From positions 744,001 to 808,000 of the forward strand of contig JAJHTX010000007.1 in the NCBI GenBank assembly GCA_032164295.1: 64,000 nt of DNA, in the 5' to 3' direction. Positions 26,058 to 38,506 of the stretch are shown here, piece after piece. The DNA is from Inonotus obliquus. Lineage: Eukaryota; Basidiomycota; Agaricomycetes; Hymenochaetales; Hymenochaetaceae. The position numbers were made by a program, and so were the translations under genes. The notes beneath the pieces were generated by a model. The model ran no database searches. It was given only the letters and a program-made list of their open reading frames with translations, and was not told where the DNA came from. Positions within the stretch are counted from its first letter, which is position 1; each line of letters starts with the position of its first letter.

Positions 26058-27726
26058 ATGGGTATCAAAGGCCTGACTGCTCTTATTGCCACTGAGGCAC
26101 CAAAAGCTATTCAAGTAAGTACTTGTCCACTCTATCTTCAAGGCAAGAAATGATTGACTGGCTACTGCCGTAGGAACATGATATCAAGACTTTGTTCGGG
26201 CGGAAAGTAGCCATCGACGCGTCGATGTCTATATATCAATTCCTCATCGCCGTACGACAGAAGGACGGAGAGCTCTTGACAAACGAATCTGGAGAAACAA
26301 CAAGTCATCTTATGGGCTTTTTCTATCGCACTATTCGGATTGTCGAGAACGGGATTAAGCCTGCCTATATCTTTGATGGGAAACCACCGGAATTGAAATC
26401 GGGTGTTGTAAGTATCTTGACATGATCTCTGCCCAAGTTATCAAGTAGTCTCACAATATCCCTCACTAGCTCGCGAAACGATTTGAGCGAAGAGAAGAGG
26501 CGAAGGAGGAAGGCGAAGAAGCAAAGGAGGTCGGTACAACCGAAGACATGGAGCGGTTTACAAGACGACAAGTCAAAGTAACGAAAGAGCATAATGAGGA
26601 GTGCCGTAAGCTGCTTGGACTAATGGGAATACCTGTTGTCATCGTAAGTCGCGATCTATCTTCGGATTTGCTGGTCCCTTAGTGGCTTCCTTAGGCGCCG
26701 TCGGAGGCAGAAGCTCAATGTGCGGAACTTGCGCGCGGAGGAAAGGTATGTAACAAGAGATAACCTGGAAGTATGGAGCTCTGCTGATAATCAAAATTAT
26801 AGGTCTACGCAGCAGGGTCGGAGGATATGGATACTCTCACATTTTCGACTCCGGTTCTCTATCGACATCTCACATTCTCCGAGGCTAAGAAGCAGCCCAT
26901 CAGCGAGATCAATCTAGATAAAGCGCTTGAAGGGCTTGACATGAATATGTCTCAGGTGGGTATACTTCCTTGACGTGTTCCGACATGCTATGCTCACCGT
27001 CATCGAAGTTTATTGATCTTTGCATCCTCCTCGGATGCGATTACCTTGAGCCAATAAAGGGTGTTGGTCCAAAATCTGCCCTGAAGCTCATCCGAGAACA
27101 TGGGGACCTAGGTGCAGTTGTAGAGCATCTGCGACAAAAGTAAGGCATTTCTTCTATATCCGTACAGTCTAGCCTAGTGGTCTGAACATCACAATGGTAG
27201 GGTGGCAGCGAAGGAGGAAGCTGCAGAGGACGGAAAGAAGAAGAAGGGTGGGATACAAATACCGGATGAATGGCCTTGGGAAGAAGCTAAGAAGGTATTC
27301 GAGAAACCTGACGTTCTACCAGCCGACCAAGTAGAGCTCGAGTGGAAGGCTCCTGATGTTGAAGGATTGGTTCAGTTCCTTGTCGTTGAAAAGGGGTTCA
27401 AGTGAGTTCTGTGGCTTCATTTGAAATGATTGTGTTTACTCACATTCTACGTTCACGCTTAGCGAGGAGCGAGTACGGAAAGGAGCGGAGAAGCTCGCGA
27501 AATTCTTGAACGCTAAGCAGCAAGGTCGACTCGACGGTTTCTTCACTGTGCAGCAAAAGCCACCCGCTCAGAAAGCTGACAAGAAGTCCAAAGATTCAGG
27601 GAAAGGGAAAGGCGCGAAGCGGAAGGTATGTCACCGTCTTATAGCCATGGTCGTCTCTCACTTAAGCGTACTGCATTCAAGGGTGACGAGGGGGATGTTC
27701 GCTCAGGGAAGAAAAAGAAGACCTAA
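26058..27726 (+). CDS. FEN1: Flap endonuclease 1
   Basis: A structure-specific nuclease that removes 5' flaps from Okazaki fragments and in long-patch base excision repair (yeast Rad27). Nine exons: 26058-26114, 26174-26407, 26470-26643, 26695-26745, 26803-26955, 27009-27139, 27201-27401, 27463-27625 and 27682-27726; 402 residues. Metal-binding acids are in place: [25 protein letters not shown] and LLGCDY. An H3TH motif follows ([14 protein letters not shown]). The C-terminus has a canonical PCNA-binding box QGRLDGFF (about residues 353-360) and a Lys-rich nuclear tail. Start MGIKGL matches the family, whose processed N-terminal Gly lies in the active site. Confidence 0.97.
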
Positions 27727-28260
27727 TGACAATTTTATTTGTTCTTGCGTACGTTTCCCGCTTCCTTGCCACTTTAGTCTCACTTCGTCTACGACGCACA
27801 TCAGACTACGCTATCCTATCGTCTAGACTACTGTACAATAATAACAGCACCCGCAAAACTCGAACCGGATACTATGTGACACCAAGAATTTGCATACTGC
27901 GAACGTACAGCTTGACGTTGCCTGACAGGCCTAACCTGATGTCTCCCATAAAACTATCCGCTTCATCGTCTTCTCTCGAATCAGGGTCAAAACACCATGG
28001 CCACCAAGACAGGATGCGGCCCCTCAGTGTACTTGTAACAGAGTATAATTATGCATTGTTTACGATACAGTACGGAGCCTAGTAAGGATTCTCGAGACTA
28101 CAACATCATCGCAATTGAACGCATTCAAGAATAAGAAAACATCCAAAGATAGGTGCAAAAAAAGCAGAACGGAACCGCATCTATCGCTACAATTGCATAT
28201 TGGCTTGCCGTAAAAGCGATGACAACAACGTATTGAGTCGGTACTCTTGAAGGAGTGAGA
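27727..28260. other. Convergent intergenic region
   Basis: 534 bases between the FEN1 stop and the 3' end of the doubtful minus-strand gene. Reading frames here are unconvincing; no other feature seen. Confidence 0.55.
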
Positions 28261-28660
28261 TTATGCCATTTGTTCACCTCCACTGCTCTCCACCCCGCTT
28301 TCCCTGCATGAAGATCAAACATTAGCCACCGAGAACAAGAGCTGAAGAGATGATACCTTTGAGGGGGATTCACAGGTTCTGCGAAGTCCATCTCGCTCAT
28401 CGTACAGTTACTCGATGGTGTTCTGTAACTTGTTCCTCTCCAGCTTCTTTCATATTGCATAGTAGTCGGCTGCCGAGAAGAGAGAGAAAAGCCGGGTTTC
28501 CAAGTTGGGTCAGAATTCCGGCCAGGAGGTCGTTTGAGGGCTTCAATCTGAACTGTTCACTCCAGATAATGTTCAAAATTCTCAGTGTCACACCTTTACT
28601 AAGCCCTGTGCTGCGTAATGTTTTGGAGGTTTTGGAGGATCGTTACGGATAGGGTAAGAC
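28261..28660 (-). CDS. Doubtful small gene, 5' end undefined
   Basis: Three minus-strand blocks join in phase: an upstream block ending at 28594 (PPKPPKHYAAQGLVK), 28357-28547 (IEALKRPPGRNSDPTWKPG through MSEMDFAEPVNPPQ) and 28261-28303 ending in EQMA-stop. The separating introns (28548-28593 and 28304-28356) have GT and AG ends and lengths of 46 and 53 bases. The peptide is Pro/Arg/Ser-rich with no domain I recognise. I could not find a start codon. A neighbouring frame (28703-28906) with an ATG could supply the N-terminus through a short intron, but would begin only 10 bases after the upstream gene's stop. Confidence 0.3.
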
Positions 28661-28915
28661 CTTATTTGGCGTGACAACCAACAGACTCGGACTAGAAAAC
28701 GACTACGTGAAGTCTGTCAGCCCACTGTATGCGCATTGGAAGTTATAGTCGGAAGGTAAGTAGATAGCAGAGACTCCGAGAGCCAGATTGTAGATGAGAA
28801 CTTGAGATAAAGAAGAAAATGTAGTGAGATCTGCCTCTTCTCTACTCTTCTCTCCATCATGTAATCCCCACGAACCTTCTTGATCCCCTCCAAACATACC
28901 CGCCATTCCTCAATA

Positions 28916-30994
28916 TCAAAGATCTTCATCCCTCCCACTCCAACTCGCCTTCACCCATCCACCATCTCTCGACTCAGTCTCATCAACCTGACTAACCTCC
29001 TCCCACTCAAATTCTTCACTCCCTCCTCCTAAATCACCCTCATTCCTCCTGACATATGCGTCAATTTCCGAAGTAACGTATAAATCATCTTCGTCTATCT
29101 CGGCGCTCTGTTGCGCTTGCTCTGCCGCACCTCGAGGGATAGCTCCAGAAGTAGATATAGTTGGTCGAGTAGGTACGTCCCGAACGTTGATTACCGCAAT
29201 ATCAGACGATTCATCTTCTATATGAACGACCAACTCGAATAATAGAGCACCACGTCGTTGATCGAGTGGTCGTTTATCCTCCAAGTCACGGATACCATTA
29301 TAGTCACCCGGAGCGAGGTAGAAACAGGGTGAAAGTTTCACTGAGGAGGAGGGACTGGGTCTTGAAGACGTAATCGGCCGTAGTCTTGCGCGTGGTAAGA
29401 ATAACTCAACGGGTGCATCGTTCAAAGTCGAAGTCGAAGTCGAAGTCGAAGTCGATCCTTGCTTTATGATCTTCACGCGTGCATCAACGAGAGGCGCAGG
29501 TGAATCGTCAGCATCTGCATCTGGACCATCAAGAATTTCAAGCTTGAGAGAGTTTGTATCGACTTCAAGACGCCATGCTCGACGTGCTGCGATGAATTCC
29601 ACTGGAACAGCTGTAGACCTCGAGACTAGCGCAGGTTTTCGTCCAGGTTGAACATTCCACTTCATTTCGAGGTCTACTGCTGATAAAGGCTGTGCGAGAC
29701 GTGTTGCGAAATGTGGGATATCAATCAAGGCGGTAAAACCTAGATTAGGGGAGTGTGAGCCTTGGGTCGACGGATTGGACTGTGTGCTGCCGAGATGAGA
29801 TATAGAAATCTCATAATCGAACGTCTGTTGGCCTTCTTTGGACTGAGATTGGGCGACTACGGGACGGAGAATTTGGAAAAGCTTATTTCCCTCGCTCTCA
29901 TCAGACCGTCGTAAACAGGCCGTGCGAACCACGTTCATACAAATCCCCATCCTCCCATACACCGCAACGTTCTCCTGCCAATTATCAATGAGATAAAGCA
30001 CCATCTCAAGTCCAAAACCATCCACCGCATCCCAGTCTGGTTCGCAGCACATAATTTCGTACATGAGCGGCGACACCCCCAAATGATCCATCGGCTCGCT
30101 CAGAATGTCGCGAAATGGTATACCAAGGTTCGTGGTTTGGGCTGAATTCTTGCAATCGTCGAGAATACTGACACGTTCTACGGCGGTGTCCGATTCGGAT
30201 AGGATGGTGGATAGGATCAATTCTCGTAGGGAATTACGGGCGGACATATCCGTTCGGATGTATTGCGCTGGCACGTTATCACTGGCACCCTCCAACTCCA
30301 ATTCCCTCATCAGTGCAATCAGTCGGTCACGATGTGTTTCTGGAGGTTCACGCGAAGATGCTTGACTCTGATGGTACTGGCCCTCTTCCCGGTTGTCAGC
30401 GTGCAAAGGGAAGGACGAAGCGAGCGGCGTATGGACACTATGAAAGTAAATAATCAAATCAATCACAATCAAATGTGACATAGAAAGGCGTTCCTCACAT
30501 ATCGTCTTGACCATCCAATTCATGCTCATTCCGAGTCCGAGAAACGCCAGAACCATCCTGCTGTAAACCGTACTGAGGTGAAGGCGGTGTACTCGATTGA
30601 AGTCGCTGCGGACGTTGTCCAGAGAAACTCGTATCAGAATCCCTCATCAGTGCACTTAGCCGGTCACGATGATTTTGTAGAAGTTCACGCGAAGCCGTCT
30701 GTCTCTGATGATACAGATCCTCTTCCCAACTATTAGCAAGCGGCGTACGGACTCGGTCCAACTCGGAGTCACTTTGAAAAATGAAAGTAAACAAGTCAAA
30801 TGAATCCCAATCAAACATCATACAAAAACGTCATACAGAAACAGAAAGACGTTCCTCACTCACATATCATCCCGTTCTCGTTCTCGTTCTCGTTCACCCA
30901 AATGCCCGAGTAAAGCCAGGGGCGTACTCGATAGAAACAGCTGCGTACGTCGTCCAGAGAAATCCATATCAGTACCAGTACCAGTGGGAGACAT
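28916..30994 (-). CDS. Unknown protein with internal duplication
   Basis: Not recognised. Three exons, 30864-30994, 30499-30771 and 28916-30437, make 641 residues. The first 43 residues end in an Arg-Glu repeat (from GTTCTC repeats at 30874-30895). The exon 1/exon 2 junction and the exon 2/exon 3 junction are copies of each other (FSGRR...SSTP vs FSGQR...SSTP; VRTPLANS vs VHTPLASS; HRDRLSALMR vs HRDRLIALMR). The remainder looks globular with conserved-looking blocks (GIPFRDILSEPMDHLGVSPL; EPDWDAVDGFGLEMVLYLID), an acidic tail, and a Ser-Thr repeat encoded by GAAGTC repeats near 29425-29455. No signal peptide or membrane helix. Confidence 0.75.
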
Positions 30995-32068
30995 GATGGT
31001 TCACAACAAGGAAGTCTGAAGCGCCCTATGGCAAAGGCCCAAGGACCAAGCGCCTAAAGGCCAAAGGCAATGCTATCCGCAAACTGATGCATAGCATAGA
31101 GTCACAGACGCCCATCGTTTATTAAGCAAACCCCTTGCATCATTGCATCACCGCCATCTGATACATACGTCTCTGTAGCAATAGAGATCCAAGCCGTGGA
31201 CTTGAATAGCCATCCGGAATTAACGGTGTCGCGCATTATGCAGTATTCCAGATCATGGTAGGGAATTAACTTGCCTTCATGGTCGCCATTAGCGATGCAA
31301 TTATATACGCTGACGTAAGCAAATCAAATGACTAAACTAAATAAGGGAATTTTTGGTGTATAACCTACCTTTTTTTTCAAACACGACCACGACAGAGATA
31401 AATGATCATAGGGGCACAGCCCGCAATAGCATCAATTCAGTCGTAGTCGTAAAACATCCAGGACATGATACTGTACAATGACGTTAACCGTAATAATAAC
31501 AGTAAAGTCATCAGCGGTTCGTAAGTAAAGTGGAAAAAAAGAAACGAGAAAGAAAATAGTGGACCTGAACAGAAACGTGGGGAAGGGGGAAGGGGGGAGA
31601 GTAGACGATGGGAAGAAATAAGCGGGAGGAAGAAAAAAGAGAAAAGAACTGAGAGAAACTTTTTAAAACATCTCGGGAGTCGTACGGGGGAAGATGAACA
31701 GTAAGTAAGTAGTCGTTAACTTGAACAAGCGTGCAACATCATGCAATACAGCAGTAGCAGTAGCGATAGCAGGATAGCACAATCGGCAATAGTCGATAGA
31801 ATATAACACAGGCCGGGTTGGATAGGATGGGTTCGATGGCGATGGGATAGGGGGTGGATAAAAAAATGAGACCAATAACAATCTACAGTGAAATAATTAT
31901 CCGGTGATGGGAGCAATCAACAACAGTAAAATGCAAACAATGGATAAAGAAGAAAGTCGGGGGATAAGGGTGGGGGGAACTGAGGGTAGTCAAATAAACA
32001 CAAACAGGGGTAGGGGAAGAGGAAAAAAAACTGAAACACAAGTTTGATAATTTGACAACAATAACGTT
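30995..32068. other. Intergenic region
   Basis: 1,074 bases between the kinase 3' end and the start of the duplicated-exon gene, both minus strand. The segment 31530-32060 is purine-rich on the plus strand (A and G runs). I see no open frame with splice support, no tRNA and no repeat family. Confidence 0.55.
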
Positions 32069-35000
32069 TTATACAGACACCTCCAATTGCTGTTGCTGTT
32101 GCTGTCGCAATTGTTGTTGTTGGCGACGTACAACAGATTTGCCACTCACAATGGCTTTAAACGCTTTACGCACGGCATTGACAGATTTACTCGCGTCCTT
32201 CGTGAACGACGCACTATGCGAGAACGACATTGACGACATCATTCCAAAGTCATCGGTTCCGGGTTTGTTCATAGGTTGGGACCTCGTCAAGTCATCACTG
32301 TAGCTCTGCTGATGCGAAACTCGACTTGGACGAGTACCGAACAGCCTACTCGTTTTCTTACTCGCGGATGGAGGAACTGAAGGCTCCTGTGGGGCTTGCA
32401 CCGGAGTAGGCGAAGATATCTGAGACTTCGAAATACGTCTAGCGCGTTTGGCTCCTCCTGTCTTTGGCAACGGAATAAAACTAGGCGGGCAGTTCTCCTG
32501 CTTACTTTGAGGCCTAGAGTAGAGAATTGGGGACGAATTGCTTTCGCGCAAGACGGTCGAGATACCGGAAGACTTGGTCGGATTGAGCGAGGATGAAAGA
32601 CGGATTTGTCCCTGCGGCCGAGGAGATGCAGGGGACGTCGGAATAACACCTGTCGGAGGTGTCGATCCTGAAGGTCGTGCAATGAAAACACTCCGATCAA
32701 GCAACTCGGATAGGTTCGGCCTCGACTCTTCCTCTGCGAAACAAAACATAAACATAAAAATTGAAAAACGAACTAGAGAACGAACATACGCTTCTCCAAA
32801 GCCTTCTGCAATTGGCTCAATGGACTAATAGGCCTGACTAAACTCGTCAAGTTTCCAGCAGACTTTGACTTTTCCTTCCGCCTCGACGGTGTGCCATCAG
32901 TCAAATCTATTTCGGGTTTTGCCACCTGACTCGGACCCGAAGAAATAGTCGCACGTCGACCTTTATGCGGGCTCCTAGGACTACCAAAGCCTTCCCTTGA
33001 CGGAAGCGGGAGCTGCATCTTCGCGTCTAGAATAGCGTTGGGAGGAGTCTTCCGTCCCGAAGGACTAACCGGTGGTGGCGAAATCGGTTCCGGTTCTTGG
33101 AAGATCTGGTCAGCCGGAAGAATCTTCCGCTGCGTGCGTGTCCGTGCTACTTGCGCCCGCGAGGCTGGAGGAGCGGGAAGAGGTGTTGGAGCTGTGATAC
33201 TCGACGATGCGAAGTTCTCCTTCGCTTCTTTAACCACCTCTGTTCCAAAAACCACTTTTAGAACTGTTTTACGAAAAGTTTAGATCGCACTTACGTTCGA
33301 CACTGCGAATCCATTGTGATAAACGATCAGCCTTATTATCAGCGACGACTTGGTCAGGATGTAAGGGATGTCGAGAAAGTGACAAAGACGTCTCGGCTGG
33401 TGAAGAGGAGAAAGAGGGATAAATACTACAAAGTTGCCGCTTGGATTGTGCTGACCTTCACGGAAGAACGAGACATTCTCCCAAGATTCTCCAAGCGAAA
33501 ATTCTGTTCCCAACTCGGTCGAAGTACGCTTTGCAGGTTTCCGTGTATTCATTCTCCCTGTGGATAGCTTGTACAAGCCGAAAGTCTTGTCTGTATATGC
33601 TAATCAGCTCATAAAACTCAACCAATGGTGATGAACGAGCCTACCAATAGATGCCTTGAATCCGTGCTTGAACAAGCTCGGGCTTGCCTGGTGTCTAGAG
33701 ACAGGGAGGGAATCTACCAGAACTGCCTTTGAGTCTAACGGCGGCCTCGTCAGTCCCAGAACTCATCGAAAAAAAAAGTGAAAACGTACCAGGCTCCTGT
33801 GCGTCCTCTTCAAGCACCCGCCTCTCAACAAGCGTACTCTTGAAATCCGTCATCAGTGTGAACGACGACGGAGTCGTGTTTCGCCGTCCAACGCTCCGTG
33901 TCGCCATGCTATAGTCCACACGCGTCACAGTAGAATATCCTCCAAGAGATGTACTCGTCATGCACTGCGATGAAGACTTTGGGGGAAGAGTGACTTCTTG
34001 TACGGCGTTTTGACCTTGCTCCGTCTCTTTAGGCGATCCTTGAAGCGATGGTTCGTCGTCCAAGCCTGCCTCTTCAGCCTCTTCTTCCTCAAGGAAGCGA
34101 TTACGTTCGAGCTGCTTGAGCCGCTCAAACGCCTTGACGCGATCATAACTACCACTGCCAAACTGCCTACCCTTTTCCGGAGCTCTGGATTTGCCTTTTT
34201 CGATCTGCGGACTCGTTGCAGGCCTTTTGGGTGTACCCATGTTGCGCACGCGGGATGTTGCATCAGTCAGTATCCCAGTTCGTCGATTCGAGTCCCTTGT
34301 CGGCGTCAGAGCGGACGGGTCTTTGACCTTTTTTCGATAAGGTGACATGTTCTCATCGAAGGCAGGCACAGGCTTGCGTTTCACGGGTGGCCGAGTCTTC
34401 TGCACACGAGGCGAGCGGTACGGAGACGATGGTATATTCTCTCGTCCACCCGCCGTCCGCGCTGACATAGGAGAACCCTCAATAGTTGGGAGAACATTCG
34501 CATATACACGACGGGGAGGGCGGGCGACAGTCCTGATTTTATCTGAAGCAAAACTTCAGGGTTATTGCAAATGCAAGAAAAGTGACCATCAACTCGCCTT
34601 CAGACATGTTGGACCTCCTTTCCGCGAGCGGCCGCTTATTTTCCTTATCCATGGGCGTCATCGGCTTCGCTTCCCCTTTCCTAACTCGAACTGGCGTTTT
34701 GCCCGGAGCCGGGGAAGACATTGTCATCAACGAGTTCTTTGTGCTGAGACCAGTCGTCTCGATAACTTCCATCCAGTATGGGTCCAGAATAGCTTCTGCA
34801 GCCGTACATCTGGCTTCCACACCGGGGGAAATCATTCTGCGAAGCAAGCGTTCGGCTCCCTTGGACATGGACCACGTACCAACCCATTTTCCTTTGGACT
34901 GGGTTATATGCGTGAATTCTAAGCCCCATCTTACGAAATCATTGGTAAGTGGGACTCACAGTACGTGCCCAATAACGCTCAAGGTCGGCGGGGGTGTTTA

Positions 35001-36233
35001 GTTTTTCTCCCTCGACGTGCTCGAATGGTGTCCGACCAACTAAAATCTCGAAGAAGGTGACACCGAGAGACCAGATGTCGGACTTTCGGGTATCATGAGT
35101 GTTTCCACGGGCGCGCTCTGGAGACAGATACTAAAGTAGTGTGCATCAGTCCCAATTGAAATGCGCATTTAAATAGAAATCAAATGAAATTGACCTCTGG
35201 AGTTCCGTAGGCCAAGTTGCTCATGAACGCCCGTTTTGATCCGGCTTCGTACTTTTCAGCGAATCCAAAATCGACGAACATGGGGACCTTTCGGGTTGAC
35301 AAGAGTATGTTTGCGGGCCTGGAGACATGAAAATGAGATTGATTCGTCGAAAAAATTGATACAGCATACTTTATGTCGTTATGTACGACTCCCCTTGTGT
35401 GGAGGAAATGGACGGCAGAGAGGAGGCTATGAAACCAATCTCGTGCTTTGACTTCAGGAACCTCTACCGGAATCAAATACGGGAGGTACTCCCTAGACAT
35501 GAAGAATTAGCATGCATATAACTTGGAATTAAGGTAGGATGAAGGGCGATGCGTCTGTACGCGCCTCTGGTTGTCACGAGATACCGTTCTTGTGACGAGA
35601 GGAAACGCGTTAGAAAAAAGAAGGATCCATCAAGATCCGAAGACAGCGGCCTATCGGAGATGTTCGATCGACATCCGCCCAGCTAAACACGTCCTGCCAG
35701 ACGTCAAACGTGGTATGGTACAGAAGCTGTCGTTCGCACAACACAGATTACGTAAAGAAGACTCACATTGTGATGATAGCAAAGGAAGGTGTGATGATAA
35801 ACGAGTGCAAGGGAATTATAGACGGATGAGGTTCCTCCTTCAGCGCACGTACAATCTTCATTTCGTTCCATCTATCCTTATTCCAGTAAAATATATACGC
35901 GCATACAGGATACACTTACAGTGACCGTACACGCTGAGCTGTGTTGGGCTTCTTCTCTCTGAACACTAGCTTAACAGCGACGCGTCGAGTTCGTTCGTCG
36001 CCGTGCCCCTGCGCCCGGTCTTCGTCATTCTTGGGCGAACAAAGCCAGACACATCCCCAGTTACCCGCACCGATCTACAACAAGTATAACAACGTATAGA
36101 CGCGTCAAAAAAAAAGGAAGAAACGAACCTCGCGAATGAACTGGTATCGTTGTGCGAGATTCGCGTCTGAGATGCTAAACACGTTCGTGTCGTTCTCTGA
36201 AGAGACACACGGTGAGGGGTGCTGGATGGTCAT
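32069..36233 (-). CDS. Large Ser/Thr protein kinase, CAMK-like
   Basis: Thirteen exons sum exactly to 1,100 residues: 36129-36233, 35920-36074, 35767-35871, 35370-35492, 35195-35318, 34960-35130, 34598-34898, 33790-34542, 33645-33734, 33456-33590, 33295-33396, 32790-33263 and 32069-32733. The kinase domain spans about residues 28-303: glycine loop [15 protein letters not shown] lysine, catalytic loop VVHNDIKPANILL (Asn replaces the usual Arg, a non-RD kinase), [17 protein letters not shown] and [17 protein letters not shown]. The long tail is Ser/Pro/basic with many proline-directed sites and ends in a Gln-rich stretch next to basic residues. The intron at 34543-34597 uses a GC donor (GCGAGT), and the one at 35493-35766 is 274 bases. 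Substrate unknown. Confidence 0.87.
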
Positions 36234-36898
36234 GGTCGCGTCGTCGTCGTCGTCGTCGAGTGGGTCGTGAGCCTTGATGACGGCTGCTCGTGGAAGGTGT
36301 AGACGACGGAGGAAGGGGAAGGGAGGGAGGGGCGGAGGCAGACGCGAAAGTTGAACCTGAAGAAACGCCAGAGTCACACGCGACTGTTTACATTCATCTC
36401 TTATGCCCTCTCCCAAACGGGGTCTGCCTCGTGTCCGCTTAGCCTTCGCCTACCACCTCCTTCTCCTCTAATCTTACCGATATCACATCAATAATCATTC
36501 AAGTCTCATCTTCGAAAATAGTTCTTAAATTTCAACATGTACGCACAAAAAAAACAGGAAATTTTTCAATGTTGTTTTCTTTATTTTTTGCATCCGTCTG
36601 TTGGGCGTCACGTGTACGTGATTTGTATTGTTGATTTTCTCACGTGCCGTGTTGCCTGGAGGATCGACAATCTCCGATAGACTCCGACAAAGCGGAACAG
36701 CTCATTTTGGGCCATATTGTAATTATATGCGGTGATGGTCCTTTCCAAGTCTGTAAAAGTATAGTGATTCTAGCTCATAGAAATACACAGCATTGAGCAA
36801 ACAAGCACGAAAGTAGTAAAGAGATTCATTCTAGACGCGGTTATATTCGAAGGAACCAGCCTCAGCTACCGTTGCAATAATTAACACGAACCTCAAGC
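36234..36898. other. Intergenic region upstream of kinase
   Basis: 665 bases. It begins with a (GTC)n run (about 36239-36257) just upstream of the chosen kinase ATG; translated upstream it would give an Asp run, but no in-frame ATG close by supports that. The rest is AT-rich flank of two tandem minus-strand genes. Confidence 0.55.
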
Positions 36899-38506
36899 CT
36901 ATAACTTCAATGAATGTGACGAACCTTCCCGTACAGACTTCCCCCGAGCTCGTTTTTCTTTCGATGACGGTCCTGGTTCTGCGCCTTGGTTAGCCTTCCT
37001 TTTTCGCTCTTGATGCGAACGAGACAATGCAAGTTGGGGTCCCTGCAAGCCACCTCCAAACTCGAGGAGAGCTTTGTAGAGCTCCTCGTTGAAACCTATG
37101 CGCTCAAAAACGAGACAAACGACGGGCAGAACACCCTGTAAAAACATCCCCCTGATCGTCTTTTCAACTATCGGGGGGATTAAATCCCGGTTTACAATAG
37201 TGGCCTTCATCAGTTGGTCCTGAATCTAAGAGAAACGGTTAGTGACGTTTACCACCTATCATGAGTGACTGACCCTTGAATCCAGTGATTGGAAGAAGCG
37301 ACCATTGCCGCGGGTTTGTATGATTGAGGTGGTGTAGGTACCACAGTAGTAAAATAGCTGGGAGCCTTCGAACATGAGTTCAAAGGGACCTTCAATCTCT
37401 CGCAGTTGATTATCTGGAACCCAAATAAGAGTCTTTTGGGGGCCATTCGCTACGTATCGATATGAGGGGCCAACTGTAACACCATACCCCGGACTTGCTA
37501 CGCTCCACAAGACATCACGGCGGTGGTAAACAAAGGGAATGCAGGCTAAGCTAACGAGGTAAACAATTGTAAGAGGTGTGATTACAAGATTATGATATAA
37601 TAAGCGTACCCGTTCGGTTTCAACGTATTCTAGACAAGTAATCAATGTCGTAGAACATATGAAACCGTGAAATACATCGATACTTGCCTCGTGATGGGCT
37701 TTGAAGGATGAAAGGTGTTCTTTATTAGAAGACAGGAATGGTTCGACTCGAGAAGGACAGTCGACACGCAAGCGTTGGAACGTAGAATCAATGTACGCCC
37801 AAGGATTATTGTGCTGTTGATCGCATTGTCAGAAACGGCGAAAGAGGTAACAATCTATCTCACGCTAAGAGATGCTAGTTTGTTATTTGCACCTTCCAAG
37901 TCTTTCCTTAACGCGTCCAATCGCTGCCAGTTGTTCAACCTAGCATCAATCTTCAGACGGTCAAGAACGAGATATGCGTACCTCGTTGGCATCGGACAGT
38001 TGAGCTTGGGTATATTCCTGAAGTTGTTGGAGCTCAAGGAACTCTGGCTAATCTCTATTAGCATCACAACGTAATCAGACTGTAGTTTCATTCACAGAGT
38101 CCTCGACATTCGTCTGAGAATCTTTAGCCTGTATCTCCTTTATCTTCTCCTTCTGCAGCTTTCGTTTTTCCTTCTCCTTGTCGTATTTGGCCTCAAGGTC
38201 TTGATACTGAGCACGGACAGCCGTTATTTCGTCGCGGAGTTGGTGAGCTTGCTCTGTTGTAGCAAGATCCTGTGTATCCGAGTCGGTCGGTTCTCTCTAA
38301 TGCGTATACTGGTAAGAGCGCGTGCTCGATTCACAGAAGTTTCTGACCTTTACAAAAGCCCTTGCTTCTAATTCCGTTGCACGGGCCTCAGCAGCCTTCG
38401 CTTTTTGTTGGGCTTCCTGTAGCTCCCGTTTCAAACGCTGGTTCTCACCACCAAGTAGTCTGACAACATCGTTGGCAAGAGTCGATTCATCAAGAAGATG
38501 CGACAT
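36899..38506 (-). CDS. Coiled-coil protein, DUF6697-like C-terminus
   Basis: Eight exons total 420 residues: 38348-38506, 38096-38296, 37982-38047, 37864-37950, 37688-37813, 37610-37629, 37274-37550 and 36899-37225. Residues 1-170 are coiled coil (LLGGENQRLKRELQEAQQKA; LELQQLQEYTQAQLSDANE). The centre carries a conserved-looking block (SYRYVANGPQKTLIWVPDNQ, then FELMFEGSQLFYYCGTY). It resembles the basidiomycete DUF6697 type, but that is from memory and tentative. The C-terminus is Lys/Arg-rich (HQERKRKANQ; KEKRARGK), a likely nuclear signal. Two oddities: an apparent 31-base intron (37951-37981) and a GC donor (GCAAGT) for the intron 37630-37687. Confidence 0.7.

Noticed and set aside
28717..28938. 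Minus-strand frame beginning MKIFDIEEW
   Set aside because: Its start overlaps the coding end of the upstream gene in another frame and it lacks a recognisable domain.
29466..30365. Plus-strand open frames opposite the duplicated-exon gene
   Set aside because: They are antisense shadows of the long minus-strand exon, with no independent splice or domain signals.
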